Shown here piece after piece: positions 19,698-28,845 of a stretch of 64,000 bases of DNA. A program made the translations under genes and the position numbers. Numbering within the stretch: the first letter of the stretch is position 1; the number at the start of each line of letters is the position of its first letter. Location of the stretch: contig NZ_FOTW01000020.1 of NCBI RefSeq assembly GCF_900114705.1, positions 1 through 64,000 of the forward strand, in the 5' to 3' direction. The DNA comes from Rugamonas rubra (GTDB lineage: Bacteria; Pseudomonadota; Gammaproteobacteria; Burkholderiales; Burkholderiaceae_D). The notes beneath the pieces were generated by a model that saw only the letters and a program-made list of their open reading frames with translations, did no database searches and was not told where the DNA came from.

Positions 19698-21041
19698 ATG
19701 AAGCCGGTAATCGCACTAGTGGGTCGACCCAATGTTGGGAAATCGACCTTATTCAATCGTCTGACCCGCTCGCGCGACGCGCTGGTGGCGGACTTGCCTG
19801 GGTTGACGCGTGATCGTCACTATGGCGAGGGCCGTGTCGGCGAACGTCCCTTCCTCGTCATCGACACGGGCGGCTTCGAGCCGGTCGCCAAGGAAGGCAT
19901 CATGTTCCAGATGGCGCTGCAGACCAAGCAGGCCGTCGCCGAAGCCGACGTCGTCATCTTCCTGGTCGACGGCCGCCAAGGCCTGACGCCGCACGACAAG
20001 ACCATCACCGACTTCCTGCGCAAGAGCGGTCGTCCGGTGCTGTTGGTGGTCAACAAGTCGGAGGGCATGCGCTACACCGCCGTGGTGTCCGAGTTCTACG
20101 AGCTCGGCCTGGGCGACCCCTACGCCATCTCGTCGGCGCACGGCGACGGCGTCGTCGACCTGGTCGACGAGGCGCTCAACCTGGCCTTCGCCCAGCGTCC
20201 GGACGAGCCGGAGGAGTTGGAGAAGGTCGACCGCGGCATCAAGATCGCCCTGGTCGGCCGGCCCAACGTCGGCAAGTCGACCCTGATCAACACCCTGCTC
20301 GGCGAGGAGCGCGTGATCGCCTTCGACATGCCGGGCACCACCCGCGACTCGATCGAGATCCCCTTCGAGCGCGAGGGCAAGCAGTACACGCTGATCGACA
20401 CGGCCGGTATCCGCCGCCGCGGCAAGGTGTTCGAGGCGATCGAGAAGTTCTCGGTGGTCAAGACGCTGCAATCGATCTCCGAGGCCAACGTGGTCGTGCT
20501 GCTGCTCGACGCGCAACAGGACATCTCCGAGCAGGACGCCCACATCGCCGGCTTCGTGCTCGAGACCGGCCGCGCGCTGGTGGTGGCCGTCAACAAGTGG
20601 GACGGCCTGCGCTCGGACGAGCGCGACGAGATCAAGATCGACATCGACCGCAAGCTCGATTTCCTCTCCTTCGCCAAGACGCACTTCATCTCGGCGCTGA
20701 AGTCGCAGGGCATCGGTCCGCTGATGAAGTCGCTCGACGCCGCCTACGCGGCGGCCATGGCCGACCTGTCGACGCCGAAGCTGACGCGCGCCCTGATCGA
20801 GGCGGTGGAGAAGCAGGAGCCGCGCCGCAAGGGTTCGATCCGACCCAAGCTGCGCTACGCCCACCAGGGCGGCATGAACCCGCCCGTCATCGTCATCCAC
20901 GGCAACGCCCTGGACGCCGTCGGCGAGCCCTACAAGCGCTACCTGGAGAAGCACTTCCGCGACACCTTCGCCCTGGTCGGCACGCCGCTGCGCATCGAAT
21001 TGCGCACCGGTAAGAATCCATTCAACAAAACGCAGAAATAG
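19698..21041 (+). CDS. der: Ribosome assembly GTPase Der (EngA)
   Basis: 447 residues with two tandem GTPase domains. The P-loops are GRPNVGKST near residue 9 and again near residue 187, with DTGGF and DTAGI switch II motifs. The specificity motifs are NKSEG in the first domain (a variant of NKxD) and NKWDG in the second. A C-terminal KH-like domain begins near 355 and ends in a basic tail (RTGKNPFNKTQK). Der acts in 50S subunit maturation. The stop is 162 bases before hfq. Confidence 0.96.
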   Translation: MKPVIALVGRPNVGKSTLFNRLTRSRDALVADLPGLTRDRHYGEGRVGERPFLVIDTGGFEPVAKEGIMFQMALQTKQAVAEADVVIFLVDGRQGLTPHDKTITDFLRKSGRPVLLVVNKSEGMRYTAVVSEFYELGLGDPYAISSAHGDGVVDLVDEALNLAFAQRPDEPEELEKVDRGIKIALVGRPNVGKSTLINTLLGEERVIAFDMPGTTRDSIEIPFEREGKQYTLIDTAGIRRRGKVFEAIEKFSVVKTLQSISEANVVVLLLDAQQDISEQDAHIAGFVLETGRALVVAVNKWDGLRSDERDEIKIDIDRKLDFLSFAKTHFISALKSQGIGPLMKSLDAAYAAAMADLSTPKLTRALIEAVEKQEPRRKGSIRPKLRYAHQGGMNPPVIVIHGNALDAVGEPYKRYLEKHFRDTFALVGTPLRIELRTGKNPFNKTQK

Positions 21042-21100
21042 TATGATTTATGCAGGTGCGCCCTGCAAAGAAGGCGAAAACAGGTTACAGTAGCCTCAAA

Positions 21101-21130
21101 GCATCACTCTCCCGGTGGGAGAGTGGTGTT
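21101..21130 (+). terminator. Strong hairpin between der and hfq
   Basis: A 9-bp perfect stem cactctccc/gggagagtg (21105-21113 with 21117-21125) with a GGT loop, extendable by wobble pairs, then gtgttt. It lies 60 bases after der and 75 bases before hfq. It may end the der transcript or attenuate hfq read-through. The T-run is weak. Confidence 0.55.
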
Positions 21131-21203
21131 TCTGCACTAGGAAGCACTTGAAATCGAGCGAATCGCCTCCAATTCCTACACAACAACATAAAACGGAGCT
21201 GTT

Positions 21204-21440
21204 ATGAGCAACAAAGGGCAACTGTTACAAGACCCATTCCTCAATGCCTTGCGCAAAGAGCATGTTCCTGTCTCGATCTACCTGGTCAACGGCATCAAGC
21301 TGCAGGGCCATATTGAATCCTTCGACCAATACGTCGTTTTGCTGCGCAACACCGTCACCCAGATGGTCTACAAGCACGCCATTTCGACCGTGGTGCCGGC
21401 CCGCGCCGTCAACCTCAACATCGAATCCGAAGCGGAATAA
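21204..21440 (+). CDS. hfq: RNA chaperone Hfq
   Basis: 78 residues. A hexameric Sm-like protein that pairs small RNAs with mRNAs. The Sm1 region includes LQDPFLNALRKEHVPVSIYL and GIKLQGHIESFDQYVVLL. The Sm2 signature is MVYKHAISTVVPAR. The C-terminal tail is short (NLNIESEAE), as in many betaproteobacteria. The order hfq-hflX-hflK-hflC matches E. coli. Confidence 0.98.
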   Translation: MSNKGQLLQDPFLNALRKEHVPVSIYLVNGIKLQGHIESFDQYVVLLRNTVTQMVYKHAISTVVPARAVNLNIESEAE

Positions 21441-21491
21441 GCGATTGCGCCATCCGCACCACCGCCTCCCAGCCTCCCGTCTGAACGCCCC

Positions 21492-22757
21492 ATGCGCGCA
21501 GCTTTAGTCGGCGTCGACTTCGGCCAAGGCGACTTCGCCGCCAGTGTCGAGGAACTGCAGTTGCTGGCCCGATCGGCCGGGGCCGATCCGGTCACGACCA
21601 TCACGGCCAAGCGCTCCAGTCCCGACGCGGCCTATTTCGTCGGCAGCGGCAAGGCCGACGAGATCGGCCTGTCCGTGCTCGACCACGGCGTCGAGATCGT
21701 CATTTTCAACCACGCCCTGTCGCCGGCCCAGCAGCGCAATCTGGAAAAGCGCCTGAACATCCGCGTGCTCGACCGCACCAGCCTGATCCTCGACATCTTC
21801 GCGCAACGCGCCAAGAGCCACGAGGGCAAGCTGCAGGTCGAGCTGGCCCAGCTGCAACACTTGGCCACCCGGCTGATTCGCGGCTGGACCCACTTGGAAC
21901 GGCAAAAGGGCGGTATCGGTCTGCGCGGTCCCGGCGAGACCCAGCTCGAGACCGACCGCCGGCTGATCGGCGAGCGCGTCAAGGCGCTGCGCGCCCGTCT
22001 CGACAAGCTGCGCAAGCAGCACGAGACGCAGCGCCGCGCCCGTGGCCGCAGCCAGACCTTCTCGGTCTCGCTGGTCGGCTACACCAACGCCGGCAAGTCG
22101 ACCCTGTTCAACGCGGTGACCAAGGCCGGCGTGTACGTCGCCGACCAGTTGTTCGCCACGCTCGACACGACCTCGCGCCGGGTCTACATGGGCCAGGACG
22201 TCGGCAACGTGGTGATCTCGGACACGGTCGGCTTCGTGCGCGAACTGCCGCACCAGCTGGTGGCGGCCTTCCGCGCCACGCTGGAGGAGACCATCCACGC
22301 CGACCTGCTGCTGCACGTGGTCGACGCTTCGTCGCCCTCGCGCATGGAGCAGATCGAACAGGTCAACCTGGTGCTCAAGGAGATCGGCGCCGACCACATT
22401 CCGCAGATTCTCGTGTGGAACAAGATCGACGCCGCCGGCCTCGAGCCGCTGGTCGAACGCAACGAGGAGGGCGGCCTGTCGCGCGTCTTCATCAGCGCCC
22501 ACACCGGCGCCGGCCTGGACCTGCTGCGCGACGCCATCGTCGAGTCGGCCAAGAAGGCGCCCGGCGCCCAGCACTTGTACACCGAGGGCGGCGGCGCCGA
22601 CCTGCAGCGCGAGTGGCAGGACTGGCAGAGCCAGCAAGACCAGGAACAGCAGGATTTGCAGGACCAGGATTTGACGGACGAGCGCGACCCGGACCAGGCT
22701 GACGAAGCTGGCGGGCCGGATAGTATTCCAACCATCACTCATGTCGGATCACATTAG
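21492..22757 (+). CDS. hflX: Ribosome-associated GTPase HflX
   Basis: 421 residues. It splits stalled 70S ribosomes under stress. The N-terminal HflX domain has GSGKADEI and FNHALSPAQQRNLEKRL. The glycine-rich linker is GIGLRGPGETQLETDRR. The GTPase domain has a P-loop near 195 (GYTNAGKSTLFN), DTVGFVRELP and NKID. The C-terminus is an unusual Gln/Asp-rich stretch (residues about 380-412). The end overlaps the hflK start by 17 bases if hflK begins at 22741. Confidence 0.95.
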   Translation: MRAALVGVDFGQGDFAASVEELQLLARSAGADPVTTITAKRSSPDAAYFVGSGKADEIGLSVLDHGVEIVIFNHALSPAQQRNLEKRLNIRVLDRTSLILDIFAQRAKSHEGKLQVELAQLQHLATRLIRGWTHLERQKGGIGLRGPGETQLETDRRLIGERVKALRARLDKLRKQHETQRRARGRSQTFSVSLVGYTNAGKSTLFNAVTKAGVYVADQLFATLDTTSRRVYMGQDVGNVVISDTVGFVRELPHQLVAAFRATLEETIHADLLLHVVDASSPSRMEQIEQVNLVLKEIGADHIPQILVWNKIDAAGLEPLVERNEEGGLSRVFISAHTGAGLDLLRDAIVESAKKAPGAQHLYTEGGGADLQREWQDWQSQQDQEQQDLQDQDLTDERDPDQADEAGGPDSIPTITHVGSH

Positions 22758-24039
22758 CATGCTTGTCTCCTCTCTCATGAAAAGAATCGGCTTGAAGCTG
22801 TCGCTGAACGACCCGCGCTGGGGTTCAGGTAACAAAGACGGCAACAAGCAAGCCCAAGAAGGCAAAAAGCCAGGCGAGGGACCTCCCGACCTGGATCAGC
22901 TGTGGCGCGATTTCAACCAACGCCTGAACGGCCTGTTCGGCCAGAAGAACCGTCCGGACACCCCCGGCGGCGGTGGCGGCGGCCGTCCCGACATGAAGGG
23001 CGCCGGCATCACCGCCGGCGCCGTCGGCGCGGTGGCCGCGCTGATCTGGCTGGCCAGCGGCTCGTTCATCGTGCAGGAAGGCCAGACCGGGGTGGTGTTC
23101 ACCTTCGGCAAGGTCAGCCACACCACGCCGGCCGGCTTCAACTGGCGCTGGCCGTATCCCTTCCAGCACGACGAGACGGTCAACGTCTCGCAGGTGCGCA
23201 CGGTCGAGGTCGGCTATCGCTCGAACATCAAGAACAAGCAGGCGCGCGAATCGCTGATGCTGACCGACGACGAGAACATCATCGACATCCAGTTCGCCGT
23301 CCAGTTCAAGCTGAAGGACCCGGTGTCTTGGCTGATCAACAACCGCGACGCCGAGGAAACCGTGCGCCAGGTCGCCGAGACCTCGATCCGCGAGATCGTC
23401 GGCAAGAGCAAGATGGACTTCGTGCTCTACGAGGGCCGCGAAAAGGTCGCCTTCGAGACGCAGCAGCTGATGCAGCAGATCCTCGACCGCTACGCCTCCG
23501 GCGCGCAGATCACCAACGTCACCATGCAGGGCGTGCAACCGCCCGAGCAGGTGCAGACCGCCTTCGACGACGCCGTCAAGGCCGGCCAGGACCGCGAGCG
23601 CCAGAAGAACGAAGGCCAAGCCTACGCCAACGACGTGATTCCAAAAGCGCGCGGCGCCGCCTTCCGCCTGGTGCAGGAGGCCGAAGCCTACCGTTCCATG
23701 GTCACCGAGAACGCCGTCGGCAACGCCAACCGCTTCAAGCAGGTGCTGGCCGAGTACCAGAAGGCGCCGGCCGTGACGCGCGACCGCATGTACCTGGAGA
23801 CGATGCAGCAGATCTTCTCCAGCGCCAGCAAGGTGATGGTCGACGCCAAGTCGGGCAGCAACCTGCTGTACCTGCCGCTGGACAAACTGATCGCCCAGGC
23901 CGCCGCCAGCGACGCCGCCAAGGCCGCCGTGCCGTCGTCGACCAGCGTGCTGCCGGCCGACCTGATGCCGACGGTCGAGATGTCGCGCCCGCGCGACGGT
24001 CGGGCGCGCGAATCCTCACGTGATCGGGAGAGCCGTTAA
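22741..24039 (+). CDS. hflK: FtsH protease modulator HflK
   Basis: 432 residues from the ATG at 22741. ATGs at 22759 and 22777 are alternative starts, and none has a clear Shine-Dalgarno. The cytosolic N-terminus is Gly/Lys/Pro-rich. One membrane segment lies at about 88-108 (GAVGAVAALIWLASGSFIV), followed by a periplasmic SPFH/band-7 domain (FVVQEG-like start, FTFGKVSHTTPAGFNWRWP). With HflC it forms a large cage around FtsH that controls degradation of membrane proteins. Coupled to hflC by a TAATG overlap. Confidence 0.93.
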   Translation: MSDHISMLVSSLMKRIGLKLSLNDPRWGSGNKDGNKQAQEGKKPGEGPPDLDQLWRDFNQRLNGLFGQKNRPDTPGGGGGGRPDMKGAGITAGAVGAVAALIWLASGSFIVQEGQTGVVFTFGKVSHTTPAGFNWRWPYPFQHDETVNVSQVRTVEVGYRSNIKNKQARESLMLTDDENIIDIQFAVQFKLKDPVSWLINNRDAEETVRQVAETSIREIVGKSKMDFVLYEGREKVAFETQQLMQQILDRYASGAQITNVTMQGVQPPEQVQTAFDDAVKAGQDRERQKNEGQAYANDVIPKARGAAFRLVQEAEAYRSMVTENAVGNANRFKQVLAEYQKAPAVTRDRMYLETMQQIFSSASKVMVDAKSGSNLLYLPLDKLIAQAAASDAAKAAVPSSTSVLPADLMPTVEMSRPRDGRARESSRDRESR

Positions 24040-24935
24040 TGAATCGTATAGTTACCACCCTGATCGCCGGCTTCATCGCCCTGATGTTGCTGTCCTCGAC
24101 CGTGTTCGTGGTCGACCAGCGGCGCTACGCCATCGTCTTCGCCCTGGGCGAGGTCAAAGAGGTGATCAGCCAGCCGGGCCTGCACTTCAAGCTGCCGCCG
24201 CCGTTCCAAAACGTGCTGTATCTCGACAAGCGCATCATGACCATCGAGTCGCCCGAGGCGGACCGCTTCATCACCGCCGAGAAGATGAACATCCTGGTCG
24301 ACGCCTTCGTCAAGTGGCATATCGTCGAGCCCAAGCTGTACTTCGTCAGCTTCGGCGGCGACGAGAGCCGGGCGCGCGACCGCATGTCGCAGATCGTCAA
24401 GGCGGCGCTGAACGACGAGATCACCAAGCGCACCGTGCGCGAAGTGATCTCCGGCCAACGCGGCAAGGTGATGGAGGCGATCCGCACCAAGGTCGTGCTG
24501 GAGTCCAAGCAGATCGGCGTCGAGATCATCGACGTGCGCCTCAAGCGGGTCGACTACGTCGAGCAGATCAACGCCTCGGTGTACGACCGGATGAAGGCCG
24601 AGCGCGTGCGCGTGGCCAACGAGCTGCGCTCGACCGGTTCGGCCGACTCGGAGAAGATCCGCGCCGACGCCGACAAGCAGCGCACCGTGATCCTGGCCGA
24701 GGCCTACCGCGACGCCGAGAACATCCGCGGCGAGGGCGACGCCAAGGCCTCGCAGACCTACGCCGAGGCGTTCGGCAAGAACCCCGAGTTCTACAAGTTC
24801 TACCGTAGTCTGGAAGCCTACCGCGCGACGTTCAAGAACCATGGCGACGTGATGGTGATGGACTCGAGCTCGGACTTCTTCAAGTACTTCAAAGGTTCTG
24901 GCGCCGCCGGCGGCGCCGCCGCGGCCAAGAAGTAA
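24039..24935 (+). CDS. hflC: FtsH protease modulator HflC
   Basis: 298 residues. N-terminal membrane anchor at about 5-23 (VTTLIAGFIALMLLSSTVFVV), then the SPFH domain (RRYAIVFALGEVKE, GLHFKLPPPFQNV) and a long coiled region (about 185-240). The Ala/Gly tail ends in AAAKK. GGGAG lies upstream of the ATG, which overlaps the hflK stop. It partners HflK in the FtsH complex. Confidence 0.95.
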   Translation: MNRIVTTLIAGFIALMLLSSTVFVVDQRRYAIVFALGEVKEVISQPGLHFKLPPPFQNVLYLDKRIMTIESPEADRFITAEKMNILVDAFVKWHIVEPKLYFVSFGGDESRARDRMSQIVKAALNDEITKRTVREVISGQRGKVMEAIRTKVVLESKQIGVEIIDVRLKRVDYVEQINASVYDRMKAERVRVANELRSTGSADSEKIRADADKQRTVILAEAYRDAENIRGEGDAKASQTYAEAFGKNPEFYKFYRSLEAYRATFKNHGDVMVMDSSSDFFKYFKGSGAAGGAAAAKK

Positions 24936-24944
24936 GCCCCTGGA

Positions 24945-25017
24945 GGCCGGGGGCGGCCAGCGCGGTTTTCCACCAGAAAACCGCCGCCGCCGCCCCCGGC
25001 CACCGGCTTTTTGCCGG
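24945..25017. repeat. Large nested hairpin between hflC and hisZ
   Basis: Outer 13-bp perfect arms (24945-24957 with 24989-25001) enclose a second perfect 9-bp stem gcggttttc/gaaaaccgc (24962-24970 with 24976-24984). A further ccggc-ttttt-gccgg hairpin follows. It may end the hflC transcript or process the hflC-hisZ mRNA. Confidence 0.75.
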
Positions 25018-25146
25018 CTCCCCGCGCGAATTTATCCATTCGCCTTCCGATTTCGCGTAAAATATCAGGTTCGGCCTTCCGCTTGACGGTCGCGGCCACG
25101 CGCCTCACGGTTCATTTTTTAATCCTTTTCCGTATCCAGTTTCCCC

Positions 25147-26307
25147 ATGCCGAATTGGCTTCTGCCCGAGAATATCGCCGACGTTTTGCCGTCGGAAGCA
25201 CGCAAGATCGAAGAACTGCGTCGCCTGATGCTGGATAATTTCCGTCTATACGGATATGAACTAGTGATGCCGCCGCTGCTCGAATACCTGGAGTCGCTGT
25301 TGACCGGCGCCGGCCAGGACACCGATCTGCGCACCTTTAAACTGGTCGACCAGATTTCCGGTCGCATGCTCGGCCTGCGCGCCGACATGACCACCCAGGT
25401 GGCGCGCATCGACGCCCACCTGCTCAACCGCGACTCCGTCACCCGCCTGTGCTACGCCGGCAGCGTGCTGCACACCCGTCCGTCGGGCCTGCACGCCACC
25501 CGCGAGCCGCTGCAGATCGGCGCCGAGATCTACGGCCACGCCGGCCTCGAGGCCGACGCCGAGATCCAGGAGTTGGCCCTGGCCTCGTTGGCCCTGGCCG
25601 GCTTCGCCGAGGTGCGCCTCGACCTGTCGCACGTCGGCGTGCTGCGCGCCATCATCGGCGCCGACCCGGCCGCCGCCAAGGACGAGGCGGCGCTGTACCT
25701 GCTGCTGCGCGCCAAGGATGTGCCCGGCCTCGACCAGCTGACCGCGCACTACGCCGCGCCGGTGCGCGCCGCGCTGTTGGCCCTGCCCAACCTGTACGGC
25801 GACGTCGAGGTGCTGGCCCGTGCCCGCGCCGAGCTGCCCGACCTGCCCGGCATCGCCAAGGCGCTGGCCGAGCTGGCCGCGCTGGCGGCGTCGGCCATCG
25901 GCCGCGCCGAGGTGGCGATCGACCTGGCCGACCTGCGCGGCTACCAATACGAGAGCGGCGCGATGTTCGCGCTGTACGTGCCCGGCCTGCCCAACGCGGT
26001 GGCGCGCGGCGGCCGCTACGACCACGTCGGCGAAGCCTTCGGCCGGGCCCGTCCCGCCACCGGCTTCTCGCTCGACCTGCGCGAACTGGCGCGCCTGCTG
26101 CCGACCGCCGAGCGCAAGCACTCGATCCGCGCACCGTGGGGCAACGCGCCCGAATTGAAGGAAAAAATCGCCGAGCTGCGCAAGTCCGGCGAAGTGGTGA
26201 TCCAGTCTCTGCCGGGTCACAGCAACGAGCAGGATGAGTTCGAGTGCGACCGCGCGCTGGTGCTCGCCGACAATGGTAATAACTGGATTCTTAAAAACTT
26301 AGGTTAG
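25147..26307 (+). CDS. hisZ: ATP phosphoribosyltransferase regulatory subunit HisZ
   Basis: 386 residues. A catalytically inactive HisRS paralogue that activates short-form HisG in histidine synthesis. The HisRS-like core shows NWLLPENIADVLP, GRMLGLRADMTTQVARI and ARGGRYDHVGEAFGR. It lacks the C-terminal anticodon-binding domain and the full HisRS motif 2. It sits next to purA, as in other Burkholderiales, and its hisG partner is not in the window. The start follows a C/T-rich stretch with no clear Shine-Dalgarno. Confidence 0.93.
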   Translation: MPNWLLPENIADVLPSEARKIEELRRLMLDNFRLYGYELVMPPLLEYLESLLTGAGQDTDLRTFKLVDQISGRMLGLRADMTTQVARIDAHLLNRDSVTRLCYAGSVLHTRPSGLHATREPLQIGAEIYGHAGLEADAEIQELALASLALAGFAEVRLDLSHVGVLRAIIGADPAAAKDEAALYLLLRAKDVPGLDQLTAHYAAPVRAALLALPNLYGDVEVLARARAELPDLPGIAKALAELAALAASAIGRAEVAIDLADLRGYQYESGAMFALYVPGLPNAVARGGRYDHVGEAFGRARPATGFSLDLRELARLLPTAERKHSIRAPWGNAPELKEKIAELRKSGEVVIQSLPGHSNEQDEFECDRALVLADNGNNWILKNLG

Positions 26308-26311
26308 TGTG

Positions 26312-27625
26312 ATGTCAAAGAAAAATATGGCTAAGAACGTCGTCGTCATCGGTACCCAGTGGGGCGATGAAGGTAAGGGCAAGATCGTCGATTGGTTGAC
26401 CGATCATGCACAGGGTGTGGTGCGCTTCCAGGGCGGCCACAATGCCGGCCACACGCTGGTCATTGGCGGCGTCAAGACCGCGCTGCAACTGATCCCGTCG
26501 GGCATCATGCGTCCAGGCGTGGCCTGCTACATCGGCAACGGTGTGGTGGTCTCGGTGCCGGACGTGCTGCGCGAGATCGACAAGCTGGAAGCGGTCGGCG
26601 TCGAAGTCGCCTCGCGCCTGAAGGTGTCGGAAGCCTCGCCGGTCATCCTGCCTTACCACAGCGCGCTCGACGCGGCCCGTGAAGCGGCCCGTGGCGCCGC
26701 CAAGATCGGCACCACCGGCAAGGGCATCGGCCCGGCCTACGAGGACAAAGTGGCGCGCCGCGCGATCCGCATCGCCGACCTGCTCAACGAGAAGCGCTTC
26801 GCCGAAAAACTGGCCGAGAACCTCGACTACCACAACTTCGTGCTGGAAAACTACCTGAAGGCACCGAAGGTCGACTACCAGAAGACCCTGGACGACGCGC
26901 TGGCCTACGTGCCGCGCCTGCGCCCGATGGTCACCGACGTGTCGAGCGCGCTGTACGCCGCCCACAAGGCCGGCGCCAACCTGCTGTTCGAAGGCGCCCA
27001 GGGCTCGCTGCTCGACGTCGACCACGGCACCTACCCGTTCGTCACCTCGTCGAACTGCGTGGCCGGCAACGCCGCCGCCGGTTCCGGCGTCGGCCCGAAC
27101 ATGCTGCACTACATCCTGGGCATCACCAAGGCCTACACCACCCGCGTCGGCTCCGGCCCGTTCCCGTCGGAACTGCCGACCGACGCCGGCGTCGGCCACC
27201 ACCTGGCCCAGGTCGGCCACGAGTTCGGCACCGTGACGGGCCGCGCCCGCCGCTGCGGCTGGTTCGACGCCGCCCTGCTGCGCCGCTCGGTGCAGATCAA
27301 CGGCGTCACCGGCATGTGCCTGACCAAGCTCGACGTGCTCGACGGCCTGGAAACGCTCAAGCTGTGCACCGGCTACACGGTCGACGGCAAGCATGTCGAC
27401 ATCTTCCCGGCCGGCGCCGAGGAAGCGGCGCGCTGCGTGCCGATCTACGAGGAAATGCCGGGTTGGACCGACAGCACCGTCGGCGCGAAATCGCTCGCCG
27501 CGCTGCCCGCCGCCGCCCGCGCCTACATCAAACGTATCGAAGAGTTGGTCGGCGTGCCGGTCGACATGGTATCGACCGGTCCAGATCGCGAGGAAACGAT
27601 CGTCCTGCGCCACCCGTTCGAGTAA
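26312..27625 (+). CDS. purA: Adenylosuccinate synthetase
   Basis: 437 residues. It joins IMP and aspartate with GTP in AMP synthesis. The nucleotide loop is GTQWGDEGKGKIVD with catalytic D and H in GGHNAGHT. GTTGKGIGPAYEDK and the base-specificity TKLDVLDGL are present. ATG 26312 is preferred over the GTG at 26309 and the ATG at 26327, because AGG lies 8 bases upstream. It starts 4 bases after hisZ. Confidence 0.97.
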   Translation: MSKKNMAKNVVVIGTQWGDEGKGKIVDWLTDHAQGVVRFQGGHNAGHTLVIGGVKTALQLIPSGIMRPGVACYIGNGVVVSVPDVLREIDKLEAVGVEVASRLKVSEASPVILPYHSALDAAREAARGAAKIGTTGKGIGPAYEDKVARRAIRIADLLNEKRFAEKLAENLDYHNFVLENYLKAPKVDYQKTLDDALAYVPRLRPMVTDVSSALYAAHKAGANLLFEGAQGSLLDVDHGTYPFVTSSNCVAGNAAAGSGVGPNMLHYILGITKAYTTRVGSGPFPSELPTDAGVGHHLAQVGHEFGTVTGRARRCGWFDAALLRRSVQINGVTGMCLTKLDVLDGLETLKLCTGYTVDGKHVDIFPAGAEEAARCVPIYEEMPGWTDSTVGAKSLAALPAAARAYIKRIEELVGVPVDMVSTGPDREETIVLRHPFE

Positions 27626-27649
27626 TTCAGCAATAAAGGAAACATCTGC

Positions 27650-28195
27650 ATGACGAACCCACAAACCAACGACAAGCATCTCTGGGTGTCTTGGGACGAG
27701 TACCACCGCCTGATCGAGCGCCTGGCGCTGAAGGTGCATGAATCGGGTTGGAAATTCGACCAGGTGTTGTGCCTGGCGCGCGGCGGCGTGCGTCCGGGCG
27801 ACGTGTTCTCGCGCATCTTCGACGTGCCGCTGGCGATCCTGTCGACCAGCTCCTACCGCGAAGAAGCCGGCACCGTGCGCGGCGACCTCGACATCGCCAA
27901 ATACATGACGATGACCAAGGGCCCGCTGCAAGGCAAGATCCTGCTGGTCGACGACCTGGCCGACTCGGGCGTGACCCTGGTCAAGGTGATGAAGCATTTG
28001 ACCGACAACTTCGAAGGCGTCACCGAGGTGCGTTCGGCGGTGATCTGGACCAAGGGCAGCTCGGTGTTCAAGCCGGACTACCAGATGGAAGAACTGCCGC
28101 ACAACCCGTGGATCCACCAGCCGTTCGAAGACTACGACGGCCTGCGTCCGCACCAGTTGGCGGCCTGGATCAAGAAGGGCGAGAGCGCCGCGTAA
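27650..28195 (+). CDS. Phosphoribosyltransferase (purine/xanthine PRT-like)
   Basis: 181 residues. The PRPP-binding motif is ILLVDDLADSGVTL, and the early PRTase loop is LCLARGGVRPGDVFS. The order of elements resembles hypoxanthine/xanthine phosphoribosyltransferases, and the position after purA suggests purine salvage. The substrate cannot be fixed from sequence alone. It lies 24 bases after purA, and a strong terminator follows. Confidence 0.85.
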   Translation: MTNPQTNDKHLWVSWDEYHRLIERLALKVHESGWKFDQVLCLARGGVRPGDVFSRIFDVPLAILSTSSYREEAGTVRGDLDIAKYMTMTKGPLQGKILLVDDLADSGVTLVKVMKHLTDNFEGVTEVRSAVIWTKGSSVFKPDYQMEELPHNPWIHQPFEDYDGLRPHQLAAWIKKGESAA

Positions 28196-28210
28196 GCAGC
28201 CTCGAGCAAC

Positions 28211-28242
28211 AAAAAAAAGCGACCGCGAGGTCGCTTTTTTTT
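28211..28242. terminator. Bidirectional intrinsic terminator
   Basis: An 8-bp stem (aagcgacc/ggtcgctt) with a GCGA loop, flanked by an A-run on the left and a T-run on the right. It can stop the purA-phosphoribosyltransferase transcript rightward and the lipoprotein gene leftward. Confidence 0.92.
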
Positions 28243-28280
28243 TCGCCCGCCGCGCCGTGCGCGGCCGTCTTGCCGCTTGT

Positions 28281-28604
28281 TCAGCCGGCGATGATGGTGT
28301 TGTCGGCGGGGCCGCTGGCATCGGCCGGTACCGACACGGTGGCGCCTGGCGTGGTGTGCACCGTGTTCAGGTTGCCTTTGATGGTGATGACGGTGTTGTT
28401 GGTGCCGCGCACCACGGTGCCTGCCGGCACCATGACGCTCTGGCCGGCGTTGAGAATGACGCTCTTGCCCGCCGCCAGCACCGCCGGCTTGCCGGATATG
28501 GTCGGCAGGGGCAGGCCGGCGGCCGGGCCGGCGTCGTAGCCGCCGCCGCAGGCGCTGAGACCGGCGAAGGCGAGGGCGGTCAGGAGTTGTGCTGATTTCG
28601 TCAT
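28281..28604 (-). CDS. Small lipoprotein with DUF3060-like repeats
   Basis: 107 residues. The signal peptide ends in a lipobox GLSAC with lipidated C19, followed by GGGYDAGP. The mature part has repeated short strands with small residues and Asn (VVRGTNNTVITIKGNLN, then VHTTPGATVSV). This is reminiscent of DUF3060 beta-repeat proteins, but the match is by eye only. Function unknown. It converges on the phosphoribosyltransferase with a shared terminator. Confidence 0.65.
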   Translation of the reverse strand: MTKSAQLLTALAFAGLSACGGGYDAGPAAGLPLPTISGKPAVLAAGKSVILNAGQSVMVPAGTVVRGTNNTVITIKGNLNTVHTTPGATVSVPADASGPADNTIIAG

Positions 28605-28845
28605 GTGGCTCGTCTCTAGTTGTGAATTTTATAATTCGCAGCATAGGATGGGGCCGCTTCTTTGTCCATAGAGGAAAGCCTCGAAAATGTGGCCGAGGAA
28701 GAGGTGCCCGAGGGCTTCCCGGCGCAGCGGCGGCGCCTGCGCGGAGAGCAGTGGAGGCTGGATTTTTGAGTGAATAGGCTGCTTTGTAGTAACATTGTGG
28801 AAGGGGCGTCATAGCCGCTATCCACCGTTTCAGACAAAGCCCTCA

